A stretch of DNA of 64,000 nt from Epiperipatus broadwayi (lineage: Eukaryota > Onychophora > Udeonychophora > Euonychophora > Peripatidae): NCBI GenBank assembly GCA_028023455.1, contig JAQFVV010012405.1, positions 5,729,334 to 5,793,333 of the forward strand, in the 5' to 3' direction. This document shows, piece by piece, positions 1 to 12,510 of the stretch (position 1 is its first letter; the number at the start of each line of letters is the position of its first letter). The position numbers were made by a program, and so were the translations under genes. The notes beneath the pieces were generated by a model that was not told the origin of the DNA, did not search any database, and saw nothing but the letters and a program-made list of their open reading frames with translations.

Positions 1-519
1 ATTTATCTTGGGAATTGGTGAAGGGATTCAATAAACATTTATTTAATATTTATAAAACTATTTTACTGCTTTGAGTATTTATTCACATTTCTTTCTCTAA
101 CATAAGACACTTAGATAATTTTGCAAGTTTTAGTTTCCCATTTCTTTACCTGAGATAAAGGGAATGATGAGTTGGAATATGGGATACTCCCTTATCGGGA
201 TTTAAATATTTGGTCATCGGGTGCTTATTTCTATTAGATTTCATTTGATTCATTTTATTTCGTATCATTATTGGCCTTACATATCCTTTCAGGAGGGAGG
301 ATTAATTTTTTTTTTCTGGGAGTGGCGCGAAGGATTTAAATTAAAGAAATCTTTCAAAGGTATGTAAGAGTCAATACTTTATAAACGTACCGATGACTGT
401 ATCAAACCGATCATAAAAAAGATTTGAAATTACTTCTTATCTTGGCGTGCCGCCATATTTGTTTTATGTTCGATATGTGCGCATGCTCACCTTATCAGGA
501 TAGGGATGAACCGGTATAG
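1..519 (+). repeat. 5' LTR, 3' portion only (cut by window edge)
   Basis: It aligns by eye to 6809-7297 over its whole length and ends at the shared gaaccggt(t)atag. It keeps about 28 bases (around 262-290) that are absent from the 3' LTR, and differs at scattered positions, so the two LTRs have diverged since insertion. Confidence 0.85.
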
Positions 520-1707
520 ACGGATTATTTTTGGCAACCAATGGGAGATTTTTGGTGCCAAACATGTTGGGCCTTATCTAACATGGCCAGTACAGGAAAA
601 AAGTGTGGCCGCTAACGTAAATAATAATTTAAAAACAAATCTCGCAAAAGCTAAGTGTTAAAAGAATTTTTTTTTTAAGTGGAGAAAGGATTGCGAAAAT
701 AAAAAAGAGTTTACGAGTAGGAATCTTTATAAATAGGAATTCTAAACTTTGTTTTGTTTTTGAAGTGACGTTTGTCACTACAATAATATTGATTTAAATT
801 ATTTTACCGTGTGCATATTTAAAATAAAAATGTTTACTATTGAGAATCTTTCTAAATAAGAATTTTGAACTTTGTTTTGTTTTTGAAGTGACGTTTGTCA
901 CTACAATGATACTGATTAAGTTTATTTTGTCGTATATACATATTTAAAATAAAATGAAAAAAGTTAGATAAATAAACTAAGTATTTAATAAAAATAAATG
1001 GCAGTATAAAAGTATAAACTGCGCATTTAATAAAAATAAATGGCAGTATATAGGTATAAACTATATATTTAATAAAAATAAACGGCGGACTTCGGAAATA
1101 AAATATTCTTTTTAAAATAAAAAAGAAAAAAGTAAATCTTTAAAGAGTAATGTAGAATTTTTGAAATAGTATCAATAAGAAATTTTTCCATAGCACGTAA
1201 CATTTATAATTGCAATGCTATCTATCATAATCAGTTTTTTTTTTTTTTTTAGCTTAAAACATTTCCAATAATTGTATGGTTTAATGTTGGACTATTTGTT
1301 TTTATAGTTAATAGTGTTTGAAAAGCGATCTTGCAAAATGGATTTTTTATATTTTAGTCGATAAATGAATAAGGAGAACATGGCCCAAAAGGGAGAAATA
1401 AATGATGGTCAGAATAAGGGGAGCGCGGTGCGGTGTGCGCTGAGTATTTGTATAAACAAAAAAGTAGTCAATAAAAACATAATATCAATAGTAAATATAT
1501 ATAATCTAAGTGCGCAACAAAGCAACAAAGTGTAGTAGAGTCAGAGCCACAAAAGGAAGAGAAACCCAGAGTGAAAGAAGAAAACTTAGTAATGATGAGG
1601 AGAGGATTGTAAATATTGCAAAACTAGAACTCAGTCAGATGTGACAAGGAAGTAAAAGATTTAAGAAACGAAATGTCACTAGAGATGGAAGTGAGACTCC
1701 AGGGGGG

Positions 1708-4700
1708 TTGAGGAAAAATGTGAAGATCTTCAGCAAAGTAATAGAGATAGGTTGGAAAAGGAGGAGACAAAACAATAAGGACATATATACGGCAAGACTA
1801 GAAGAAAAAAAGGCGAAAAAAAGAAAGATAGGGAAGGAAATGTCAAATCTAGGGTGCTCATGGGAAGACAGAGTACCAAACTATGCTTTGCAGAACTGTC
1901 AGAGTGACACTTGAGGGAATTGAGGGAACAGCATTGTTGGATTCAGGAAGCCAAATCTCGGTGATATCGGAAGAATTGTACTAACGCATCTTAAAAAACA
2001 ATCCTGAGATTGAAATCCTCTCGTTGAAACTCATCTGAGTAACTCTAGCAAACAATTGCAAAGTGAAACTTGCACCGAGACAAATCTGGATGCAGGTGGA
2101 GATCGATGGTAGAGTGACATCCCACATGTTTTTAACAATGAACAGTTTAATCCATGAGGTGGTACTGGACTCAGACTTCTTGCATAAGAGTAAATGTGTC
2201 TTAGACTATGAAAAGGGTCTCATATGCAATGGCCATGAAACCAGATTCTTATCCCTTGGGTTGTATTGTGAGAGAGACATGCTTCCTGAACCAGGCTATC
2301 CCAGACATGCTTGAAGGAAAGGCGAGTGAAGCAAGATTGATATCGGTGGAGGGACGAGAAAAACTTAAAGCGATAATTCAAAACCACACCAATATATTCT
2401 TGGAAAATCCTGGAATCATCAGTGGGTATCAACAAAGAATTAGACAAGCTGGGGAACCGTTCCAATCGATCATACCCTATACCCTATCAGTTCAAAGAGG
2501 AGGTGCAGAAGCAATTGGAGCAAATGTTGGAATGGGGAATCATTGAGAAATGTTCTTCCCCATACTGCAATCCCTTAGTTATTTTAAAAAAAATGGAGCC
2601 GTCTGGTTATGTTTAGATGCCTGGCAGCTCATTAGGGCCATGGTTTCAGATTGTACCATTCCTCCTCCCATTCATGACTTATTAATGAGATTTAAAGGAA
2701 AGAAAGTGTTTTTAACATTCGATTTGACTGCCAGTTACTGGTAAATCGAACTACACCCTGCAAACCATCAGTACATGGCTTTTAGATATGGGGGATATTT
2801 TCTATCAATTTAACCAAATGCCTTTCAGCTTGGTCAACAATGGAGCTGGCCTTCTGAGATGCCTGGACCAAGTCTTGTCAGCAGAAAGTAAGAAAATTGT
2901 AACCATGTATGTGGATGACATGGTCGTGGCCTCCGCATCCATGGAGGAACATTTCCAGCATTTGGAACTTTGGAGAATGCAGGGCCAAAGGAATTAAGAT
3001 AAATGTTAAGAAGAGTACATTTTTATCAGAGGAGATCGAATTCCTGGGCTATTTGGTAGGCCAGCGGGGATCAAACCCCACCCAGATAAAATAAAGGCTA
3101 TCACAGTATTTCCTGTACCTAGAACTAAACTGCAGATTCGGTCTTTCTTAGGGCTATGTAATTTTTACAACAGGTTTTGTGAGAAATTTGCTGACCAGAT
3201 GGAACCCCTTTTAAGGCTAGAAAGGAAATAAGGTGGAATTGGACTGTAGATCATGAGAAAGCCTTCAAAGAGATCGAAAAGAGTTTTCTAAAACAGGTAG
3301 TGCTTGCATACCCGGACTTTAGCAATCATTTTTACTTCAAACCAATAGCAGTGGATATGGACTAGGTGTCACACTGTCACAAATCCAACCGGACAGAAGA
3401 GTAGCGGTATTGTTATACAAGTTGTTTATTGAAATGGCCTGAAATTAACTACACTGTTACTGAGGATTAGCCATCATATGGGCTTTTCAGAAATTTCATC
3501 CTATGTTGTTGGCTTCCGAGATGGTGGTGATCACTGACCACAAAAGCCTAGAGTTCCTCAACCATAGTTACTTCACTAACAGCCGACTGGTTAGATGGAG
3601 CCTGTTCCTCCAGGAGTTTAACTGCATGTTTTGATACTGCAAAGGGGCGGAAAATGTAGTTGCTGACATTTTAAGTCGCCATCCGGCGCCTGTCCAACAA
3701 CAGCATTTGAATGTGGACCAGGTTTATATGATGAGTCTGACCTTATGTGTTGGTGAATCCATAGAGCAGGACTTTGTCCCAGGTGGCTGTAAGACAATGG
3801 GATGATATGGGCTTGAATCAAATTATAATGCAATGTCAAGCTGAAACCCCAGGGATTGGTATAACCACGGAAAGGACCATGCAGAGATACAGATTGGAGG
3901 AAATATTACATTATCAAATCCAAGAGGAAGAGATGGATGGAGGGTCATGATACCACTTATGATGAGGCACCCCCTCATCCAATATATTCATTGTTTGTAT
4001 GGACATTATGGAACCCGAGGACAAAACATTGCCTCAGACGCTGGTTTTATTGGCCACGGATGCTCCGGGACATAATGTATGTGATAAATAAATGCGAAAT
4101 AATGTATGTGATAAATAAATGCGAAATCTGCCAAAGAGCGAAACCCCTCAACAAGAGTTACGTAAGCCCCATGGAATCCATTATACCTCAAAACCCAAAG
4201 GAGATCATGGCCATTCATTTTATGGCCCACTGCCATCCTTCAATCAAAAGAGATACTTGTTAATAGTCTACGACTTTTTTCCAAATTGGTAGCCGCCTAT
4301 CCATTATCTAGAACTACGATGTGAGAAACCATTAAGGTACTGGACTTTGCATTTTCCACGGGTCAGGAAGCCTGAAGTCCTTCTGTCTTACCATGGGAAA
4401 CCCTTCATATCACAAGAGTGGAATCAGTGGACAACCAAGTGTGGAATTGAAACTTGTACTCACATCCATCCATAACCCGCAGCCTAATTCCTGTGAGCGG
4501 GTTATGCGGGAACTACGGAGGCTATTCCATATATATCTGCCAACTAACTATAGGGGATGGGTTAAGCAGTTACCGCAAGTACTCAAATTTTATTAATTGG
4601 TCCATCAATGAATCCACTGGATTCTCCTCCATGCGCCTTCATTTCGGAGAACTAGCTCCTAAGTTGTTTAAGGTGAAATTACCCAAAGGAATTATTGAAG

Positions 4701-4990
4701 CAGTGGATATGGAAGCAGACAGAAAAGAGGCTTATGCTCGTATGCAGCAGATGAGTGCTAGGAGAAAGAAATGAAAAGGTGGGTCAAAGTATCAGTTCAA
4801 AATAGGGGATAAAGTGTAGGTAAAAACTCCCCATGTAAGTCTACCGGAGAAATTCTGTTTTAAAAAGTTTTGTAACCTTTATGAAGGCCCATTTGAAATT
4901 GTTGAAAGCCAGGGTAATAACGCTTTCTGGGTAAAAACAGAGCAAGCATTAAGGGCACGTATAATGTGAGAGCATTGAAACCCATGTTGT
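1708..4990 (+). pseudogene. gypsy-type pol polyprotein remnant (PR-RT-RNaseH-IN)
   Basis: Fragments of one Pol polyprotein occur in order but in different frames. An aspartic-protease motif (LLDSGSQ) lies at about 1930-1960, in a different frame from the fragments on either side. Reverse transcriptase follows at roughly 2330-3060, with its catalytic YVDD box at 2908-2919. RNase H spans about 3280-3680, with TDHKSLEFL at 3533-3559 and the terminal ADILSR at 3662-3679. Integrase runs from about 3930, with an H/C-type zinc-finger segment near 4000-4135 and an ERVMREL-type core end near 4480-4530. A C-terminal tail rich in K/R and a GPY/F-like stretch reach about 4990. In-frame stops and at least several frameshifts separate the blocks, so no functional product is possible. 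The fragment at 1708-1914 is basic and could be a gag/pol spacer, but I do not recognise it. Confidence 0.85.
4072..4125 (+). repeat. 27-bp perfect tandem duplication inside integrase
   Basis: The unit starting ataatgtatgtgataaataa occurs twice head-to-tail (4072-4098 and 4099-4125). Being 27 bp it adds nine codons in frame, next to the second cysteine pair of the integrase zinc finger. It is a local post-insertion duplication. Confidence 0.95.
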
Positions 4991-5089
4991 AAAATTTTAG
5001 ATTTAAAATAAAATAAAATGTAATTAATGATTAAAAGACGTTAAATGATAATCCCATTTAAACGTCTCATTTGAGAGGGTAGTATTATA

Positions 5090-7297
5090 GGCACACTTCA
5101 TATGTTCGAGCATAAGATGATATTACATAAGAAAATGGCCTAAAATACGTAATAAAGCCATTAAATGTGTGTGTATACCATCTATATAAATTTTAATCAA
5201 GTCAGATTATAAAATAAGTGAGAGAGGTCTATGGATATGTCATATATTTGCACACACAAGAAAAGCCAATAGTTAAGGCTTATAATGTGAAGTATTAGCA
5301 TATTAGTTATATGCTTATAATTTATTTTTATTATTATGTTCATTTTTTTTTATAAACGCAAAGATATGTATGCGTAATTTCTATGTATAATTTTTTGTTT
5401 GTTTTTTTGTTAAATGCTTGTAAAAAGAAATGGAAATGGTATTGTTTAAAAATCTAACATACAGATAATTTTAAATCGAAAGTTGTACTAGATATTTTTC
5501 TCTACAAACCCATTGCTCCAAATTTAAGAAAAGCCTAAAGGCAAGTATATTTTAATAGATAAGTAATTTTATTCTTTTTTTTTTAAATTATCAAATGTTT
5601 CAACTCAACAAAAGGGTCCGTTAAAATTTATGTTAATGCAGGTGGGGAAAAATATCTAATTTAATTAAAAGTATATTTTAAATGGAATCTAATTATCAGA
5701 AAATAACTGATATAATCAAACTTTTTTTTTTGTGTGTGTGTATAATGAATTAGAGTAGATAATCAATTGAATTAAAATTAAATAAATTCTTGAGATTAAT
5801 TAGTGGATTTCATAGGAATGCTTCATGTGTTGTATGAATCCACTAATAAAGGTCAAAATTAATTAATTAAATGTGTTTCAGAGGGGTAACTAGATTGAGA
5901 TTCTAATGAGGAGGGCTATATGCTGTTCACCAGCTTAGTGGAATTCAATTAAGCACAGGCATTCAATCGGGCATTAGCAGTCACTAAGTCAGTCACTAAC
6001 TCACTCATGCTATATTTTTGGATTTATCTGAACTTGCTTGTTTGAACTTAGAGAATTCCCAGTTCTAATTATTTTTCTTAAATCATGCCGATATAAACTT
6101 CGAGATGTTGGTATTTGAAAACCCAAAGTAAAAGAATCATTACCAGTGTTGTAGATACCAAAATAATCGTTAACCAAAGAAGAAATTTATAATTAAATCT
6201 CAAGCACAAATGTAGTCGCGTTAGTGAAATGATCATAGGGTAGGAACCCCCAGACAGCACGCCCGACCAGCTCTGCTCCTGCCCAGGAAGCTCCCGAATC
6301 CAACCATTAAATGATTGTGAGAGTCATGGAACCATGCCAGAAAGGTCTCTTGAATCCAGTCATCAAGCGATCGTGAGAGCTGTTGAACAATACCAGAAAT
6401 GTCTCCTAAATCCAGCCACCAAACGATAATGAAAGTAGCCGAATGATGCCATGTTAAAGAAAAGTCCCTGCCATCCTGGATGAACAGATGAATTGCCTGC
6501 TTAGAGCCCAGAGAAGTACAAAAAAAAAGACTTTACATGGTACACTCTATTTTATTAATTACATATATATTATTGTGTGTCACATATCTTTCATTTATAT
6601 CTCTGCATAAAATATTGCACTTATTTAATATAATAATTAATATTTGTAAAACGCATTCATGTACGAGTATATGAACCTCAGACCACTTTCTCACTAGTTG
6701 ATTCTTTATAATTTTACATTCTCTTTCTTTGTTAATATATCTGTAGTACCCTCATATATATATTTTTTGGTTATTATTTATTATGCATTGGGGTTTGTTA
6801 TTATTATATTTATCTTGGGAATTGGTGAAGGGATCAATAAACATTTATTTAATATTTATAAAACTATTTTACTGCTTTGAGAATTTATTCTCATTTCTTT
6901 CTCTAACATAAGACACTTAGATAATTTTGCGAGCTTTAGTTTCCCATTTCTTTACCTGAGATAAAGAGAACGATGAGCTGGCATATGGGATACTCTTTTA
7001 TCGGGATTTAAATCTTTGGTCATCGGGTCTTTATTTCTATTTGATTTTGTTTGATTCATTTTATTTCAGGGGGAATTAATCTTTTTCTTTCTGGTAGTGG
7101 TGCGAAGGATTTAAATTAAAGAAATCTTTCAAAGGTATGTAAGAGTCAATACTTTATAAACGTACCGATGATTGTATCAAACCGATCATAAAAAAGATTT
7201 GAAATTACTTCCTATCCTGGCGTGCCGCCATATTTGTTTCATGTTTGATATATGCGCATGCTCACCTTATCAGGGTAGGGATGAACCGGTTATAGAG
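5090..7297 (+). repeat. 3' LTR of the gypsy-type element, about 2.2 kb
   Basis: The right boundary is set by homology to the 5' LTR (ends about 7297). The left boundary is inferred from the end of pol-like sequence (~4990) and a purine-rich tract at about 5074-5080, so it may be off by tens of bases. No coding sequence is supported inside it. Confidence 0.6.
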
Positions 7298-7604
7298 AGA
7301 ATTCTTTATGAAGCCAATTGAAAGCCATGTAAAAATTTATATGAAAATATAATGTCTTTTAAAATTCTTTTTTTTTGGGAGTGGGATGGTTAATGTTTAC
7401 CTATTGTGTAAATGTAAAATACTTAATTATTTTAGTTTTTGCTGCTCTTCATATTTTTCTGTAAGCATATGATGTATGATAGTTTTATACTCTTCATATT
7501 TCTCTATAAGTTTGTGTTGTTGGGTAGTATTTTAAAATTCAAGTAGTTGGAATTAACATTTGTTTATTTATTTTTAAACTTTTTTGTCTTTTTAATGTTT
7601 ATAT

Positions 7605-7660
7605 TATTTTAACTGGTTTGAGTTCATATTATTTTAACTGGTTTGAGTTCATATACTTCT
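7605..7660 (+). repeat. short tandem duplication (~27 bp x2)
   Basis: The unit atattattttaactggttt plus gagttcat occurs twice in direct succession. Otherwise 7300-7830 is plain AT-rich sequence in which I see no gene. Confidence 0.8.
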
Positions 7661-7829
7661 GATATTGGAAATTTTAAAGTACTCTGAAATAGCACATGCT
7701 TACAGAGGATTATGTGTGAAGAGCTACAAATACATAGCAGATGATATCAGAGTGGGGGAATAACAAAAATAATCTGTCTTGTTTTTTTATTATTCTGGTT
7801 TCCTGGAGTTAAAAAATTAGTAATTGAAT

Positions 7830-7955
7830 GTTTCATTCATTGGTTAAGAGTTCATAAGAAGTTTGAGCACCCTGAAGAGACAGAACTGGGCTATGATCCT
7901 TGGACTTTAATCATCATAGTCAAACATTCTACCACTGCACCAAATCATTGAGTTT
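7830..7955 (-). repeat. tRNA-derived SINE (minus strand)
   Basis: Read on the minus strand it begins TGGTGCAGTGGTAGAAT, which fits a pol III A box. About 35 bases later comes a degenerate B-box-like stretch (AAGGATCATAGCCC). A related head, with the same TGCAGTGGTAGA core, lies at about 25535 on the + strand. There is no cloverleaf, so this is not a tRNA gene. Confidence 0.55.
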
Positions 7956-8023
7956 AAATTATTACAAACAATCATCATATTTGAATAATAATGTGTTTTC
8001 TTAAATGTGATAATATGTTAGAC

Positions 8024-8240
8024 TGTTTCCATCGTCTATCAATAAATGTTGAATATAGAGAAAATATTAAACTTTATTTAAATTGTTCAAATACAAACAA
8101 CTTGTTAGTAATAAAACACAAATAAACAACATAGGTCTATTTGTGTGTTATTACTAACAAGTTGTTTGTATTTGAAAAGTTTAAATAAAGTTTAAAATTT
8201 TTTATACAGTCAACATTTACTGATAGATGATGGAAATAGT
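8024..8240. repeat. fold-back repeat (family M), full palindrome
   Basis: Two ~100-bp arms (about 8027-8120 and 8135-8236) are near reverse complements, meeting at a short centre. The arms include tttaaataaagttta and caaataca/acaagttg blocks. Single arms of the same family occur at 33315-33425 and 41170-41270. The 33-kb copy continues into a hammerhead-like motif that this copy lacks at its centre. Confidence 0.8.
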
Positions 8241-8565
8241 TCAATGTGTTATTTCATCTAATAAACCATTATCACAATCCGTCAGGAAAATGTTTTTTTA
8301 AATATTTTAATATTGAAATATTTGTAGTATTGTTCTTGAATGATATTAATTATAAGGATATTTAAGATACTATATTCATAGGATGCTACGTCTGTGTACT
8401 TGGAATACTGCAAACTAACAAATTATGACTACGTTATTTACTAAAATTATTGTTTAATCATTAAGAGTATTGTATTTATGAATTAATAAATGCTGCCAAA
8501 AAAAATTAAGTATATTGTACTTACTAGGAATTACTAGAGTAAAATGGAGGACATTTGAAAGAATA

Positions 8566-8611
8566 GATTAAGATCTGATGAAGACTGCATGGTACAATCG
8601 AAACTGTAATC
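8566..8611 (+). ncRNA. hammerhead ribozyme motif HH1
   Basis: CTGATGA lies at 8575-8581. An 18-nt stem-II segment (gactg...caatc, one mismatch in five pairs) follows, then GAAA at 8600-8603. GATTA (8566-8570) could pair with TAATC (8607-8611) as a short stem I. The stem-II and post-GAAA sequence resembles the copy at 44856, so the two belong to one family. Whether it can cleave is not shown. Confidence 0.6.
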
Positions 8612-9117
8612 AATAATAAAAAATTTTTTGCTGAAAAGTGAAATGTGTGAGATTTTTAAAATTCAATATTATATTTTGTACATGTAAACTTAAAAATGAT
8701 AGCTTATAGTAATCGAAACAATATTGCTTATAAAGTTAGATAAAAAAATTACTTTAACATGTGCAATTAAAAATGGTACCTATAAATTTTCCATATTTAT
8801 TAAATTAATATATAATCTATTGAAAATTAAACATTCTTTGTCAATATGGTGATAAAACTTATTGCTAATAGCTGAATAAAATGGTCTAGTGAAATTGGAG
8901 TAGTCCTGTATATTTAGTAATATTGCTTATGACTGATATAATTTGCCAAACCTTCAAAGTATTCTAGGAAATTATTTGTTGATTATAAAAAGTCATGAAA
9001 TATTATGTATTACATTGAGAAATAATATGGAAATTAATTAACATGAAAAAAATTGACCTATTAACATATTAAGTAATGCATAACCGGTTCTAGTAAACTA
9101 TTAACTTTGCAGCCTTT

Positions 9118-9375
9118 GGTGGCGCTGTTTCTAGTTAAAAACAGAGCGATATAACATTACCGGGCCGCTAGATTTTTTTTCACTACTAGATCGTATTTTG
9201 ACATACGGCTGTAATTTTTTTTTTAATATTTAATATATTGTTGTTAGGTGGCGCTGTTTCTAGTTATAACAGAGCGTTATAACATTACTGGGCCGCTAGA
9301 TTTTTTTTCACGACTAGATCGTATTTTGACATACGGCTGTAATTTTTTTTTTTAATATTTAATGTATTGTTGTTG
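9118..9375 (+). repeat. 129-bp tandem repeat x2 at the left end of the TIR element
   Basis: The unit beginning ggtggcgctgtttctagtt occurs at 9118 and again at 9247, each with a ccgggccgctag-type block and a catacggctgtaat-T(n) tail. From about 9330 to 9440 the last ~50 bp (T run, aatatttaat, attgttgttg) repeats again. The repeat includes subterminal sequence, which can hold transposase-binding sites. Confidence 0.9.
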
Positions 9376-10432
9376 TTTGTTTTGGACATAATTTTTTTTT
9401 TTTAATATTTAATATATTGTTGTTGTTTGTTTTAGACGTAATTTTTTTTTTTTTTTGTTTTCATTTGATAAATTTAAAACTATAATGGACAGTTTGACCT
9501 TTTTTTTTGGATCTCAAAAGTACATAATTTTTGACATACGCCTTTATTGGGAGGGGGGATTTCCATTCTAAATCTACTGTTTCTTTTTTACAGACGTCTT
9601 TTTTTTTTGTATTCAATACATTTCAAAGTATAAGGGACAGTTTTAACTTTTTTTTGGAATATCTCAAATATACACAATTTGCTTTACATACGACTTTTTT
9701 TTTGTTGTTGTTGTTATTTAAAATTAGAATCGACACTTTCTTTTTGAATTATGTTAAAAATGAGGGGGTTTGCTGTTGATTGATTTAGCAAAAATAATTC
9801 AAACCTGTCCGACAAACTCCGCCTCAGATGTCCATATTTGCTTATAAACGAAAAGAATTGTTTGGTATTTTATCTTCCATTTATAAATACGGGTTTTTTT
9901 TTTGGGCGGCGTGTTTTGATTTTTTTTTTTTAATAATAACAAATAAAATGGGATTTTGATTTTTTTTGTTTTTTTTTAATAAAAATAAATAAAACAGAAC
10001 TTCTTTTTTCTCTTAGATTTATAAATATGGGTTTCTTTTTTTTGGTGGCGGGTTTTGATTTTTTTGCTTTTTTTTAATAATAACAAATAAAACATCAAAA
10101 ACAAAATCCAAAAAGTCAATCGGGTATTGTTTTTTAACACATAAAATATGTATGTTAACCGGTTTTGTTACATTCTGTGGATTTATTTATTTATCTTTTT
10201 GAAGAGTTGTACAAGTTTGTTAAAGATTTTTTGTTTTCATAACAAATAAAACGTCTGGTATTTTTATTCTTTTTTAACAACAAAAATTAGCTCGGGTTCA
10301 TTTTTAAAATCTACTTAACTTGCTTTTTATTGATTTAAAACAACAACCAAAAAAACTTTTTGCTTCTAAACGGAATGAATAGGTATGTAAAAAGAAGTAT
10401 TTTTTTTTAACAAAAAAAAGTCAATCAATCAA

Positions 10433-10699
10433 TCAAGAGATGTCCAACAAACTACGCTGCCCCTTTTTAACACTGTCATTCTGGGTGTTAATTACATTAT
10501 TTACAGATAAAAATAATCGCAAACAAAATACAAATTCTTTCCAGAGAATAAATTTATTAACAACATATGACTGAACTAAATCAACTGTAACAAATGGCAG
10601 GATGTTTTGGGCTTGCAAAAACGCAACTGCCTCACTTTCTCTGTTTGGGACGTCCCACAAATATAATAACGTGGTAGACATTTTGTTTTTCTTTTTCAA
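10433..10699 (-). pseudogene. transposase N-terminal fragment, Merlin/IS1016-like
   Basis: This 88-codon minus-strand frame contains a stretch of the form VPNRESEAVAFLQAQNILP. It resembles the start of Merlin (IS1016/ISXO2-type) transposases, in which a similar helix precedes a zinc-binding segment and the DDE core. Neither the zinc cysteines nor the catalytic core follow, so it is a truncated remnant. The likely start is the second Met, six codons in (MSTTLLYLWDV). The assignment rests on memory of the family pattern, plus the TIRs and 8-bp duplication around it. A chance ORF is the alternative. Confidence 0.5.
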
Positions 10700-12335
10700 C
10701 TCTCGTCCGAGTCACGACAGAAATGGTATTTTTCCGCAAACAATTCCAATCGTCTGCCAGAGAGCTTGAGAAATTTTATTTTTGTTTTTTTTGACCCCCA
10801 AAAAAGCCAAAATTAGCCAAAAAATAAAATTTTGACAAATATCAATAGTACGCTGAAAATTACTAATATGCAACAATCTTTCAGTTGGGAAATACAGAAA
10901 ATCATAAACATCAACAAATAAACACTTGAAAAAGATAACAATGCTCACACTCTCATCTTAAATTCTAGCGACAATACAAATTCTGTCAATATGCATAGGA
11001 ATTCAACCCGTAATGAAATCAACGGCAAACTATACGATCATAGTATTGTTAGTAGGCGTAGTGTTATTGAACGTGGAAGAATTGGCCACGTATTATAACC
11101 CCTACATACGATTACTCGTATATTAATGATCACTCGTATATTAGCCATAGGTTCGGCCGCGAAAGCGGTATAATTGTGTGTTTTTACACAGAAACAGCGC
11201 CAACACAGGCTGTACAGTGAATAGTTTACTAGAACCGCATAACCTAATGTATGATGTAGTTTGATAATATATTGTATTGGTTTTTTTTAGCTTGTGAAGT
11301 AATTAAAATTTTCTTTGTAGTCAAGATGGTTGGAGAAAGCAAATATGAAAATACTTTAGCAGAAGTACAGTGTCCCAATATTGAATGCATTATGCCAATT
11401 AAAGCTATATATCTAAAATATTAGAATTAAACTATGATTATATACATATAATGTTAAAATTATAAACAAACCAGAGAAGATGGTAAGTTATTAATGTGGG
11501 ACAAGAGTTGTTAAAAAAGAAATAAAGAAAATATAAATTTTATTCTGAAGATAGAAATAGACATAATAGTGTAAGTATTGTTTTTAACTCCAAGAGCAGA
11601 TTTTATAAGTAGCATTTCAGTAAATAATACACTGTTAATGGGTAGATTGAAAACACTTTCAAGAGATCTAGTAGTTATTAGTCATTGTGAAATAAAAAAT
11701 GTGTAGAAAGAAAAAGAATATAAAAATAGTTATAAAATGATAATGATGAATTGGAATGATGTAGTAAATCAGAGAAATATGATAAAATTATAACATATTG
11801 TGAGTGGGGGGAGGGGGCAAAAGAAGAAAATGAGAAGATTGATAAAGTTTTTTTTTAAAAAATAATTCTGTAATACAATAAAATCATCAAAGGAAATTTA
11901 TGTAGTAAAACTTCAGGTAATCACACTAGATTTCAATTAGATTATATTTTGATTCAAAATTGATTTAGAAACAGTATTAAGAGAGCATAAACCAGAACTG
12001 AATTAGATTCAAATCACAATTTAATGGTAGTAGAATTGAGATTATTTTTTAAATAAGAACTAAAACAAGAAAGAAATAACAAGTAAAAAATTAAAGGTAA
12101 ATATTAAAGAAAAAAAAATCAGAATTTTAGAATGAAATAAATGTAAATAGTGATAGACTAACTAATTAGTAATACAAATTCAAATAAAAAAGTTGAACTT
12201 ATTCAAGAAAAATTTGAAAGATGTTACAATAAAGATAAGAGTTTATAAAAGAATTAAAAGAAAAAGTCTTGATGATAAGTAAAATGTTTGCAGGAAAATG
12301 AAATAATATGAAAAAACAGAAGCAACTTTCTCTGT

Positions 12336-12510
12336 ACAATAGAGCCACCTAGTGCAAGCCATTATTATTAATGTATACTAAAAAGTTTGATCATTAAAAT
12401 CCCTACTCATCCAATATCTTCAGATTTGTTTCTTGCTTATAGCTTTCATCAGTGAGGAGCCTTGGATCTGAGAGCAACACATTTAGATATTTGGATCTAA
12501 TACGACTCTT
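12336..12510 (-). repeat. hammerhead-bearing dispersed repeat (family K), copy 1
   Basis: It aligns by eye to 28255-28427, sharing agtgcaagcca, cctactcatccaatatc and cagtgagga plus the ggatctaat end. The minus strand of both copies carries a hammerhead-like core. Confidence 0.75.
12415..12461 (-). ncRNA. hammerhead ribozyme motif HH2 (minus strand)
   Basis: On the minus strand, CTGATGA is 12452-12446 and GAAAC is 12432-12428. Between them lies AAGCTATAAGCAA, which allows a small GCT/AGC hairpin. TCCTCA before the core and TGAAGA after ATC could form stem I, with one mismatch. The homologous copy at 28.3 kb pairs perfectly here. Confidence 0.5.

Larger units (their letters stand above)
1..7297 (+). 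mobile_element. Ty3/gypsy-type LTR retrotransposon, decayed, left end outside window
   Basis: The first ~519 bases are repeated, with substitutions and an indel, at about 6809-7297, which marks the two LTRs. Between them lies a + strand pol region with a recognisable protease, reverse transcriptase, RNase H and integrase, in the Ty3/gypsy order (integrase last). The order and motifs show it is neither a Pao/BEL nor a Copia element. A candidate primer-binding site begins TGGCAACCAATGG at 532, about a dozen bases after the 5' LTR, but I could not match it to a tRNA with confidence. A purine-rich tract (gagaggg, near 5074-5080) precedes the likely 3' LTR start. Gag is not recognisable. The many stops, frameshifts and LTR differences show an old, inactive copy. 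Confidence 0.85.
9086..11236 (-). mobile_element. DNA transposon with TIRs and 8-bp TSD, Merlin-like
   Basis: The ends are ggttctagtaaac at 9086 and its reverse complement ending at 11236. Inverted similarity continues for some 60 bp, including ggcgctgtttct. The element is flanked by a perfect 8-bp duplication, gcataacc, at 9078-9085 and 11237-11244. An 8-bp target duplication fits hAT, P and Merlin elements. The only coding remnant (10433-10699, minus) resembles the N-terminus of Merlin/IS1016-type transposases, which is why Merlin is preferred. The interior is otherwise T-rich on the + strand and non-coding, so this is a deleted, non-autonomous copy. Confidence 0.75.
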
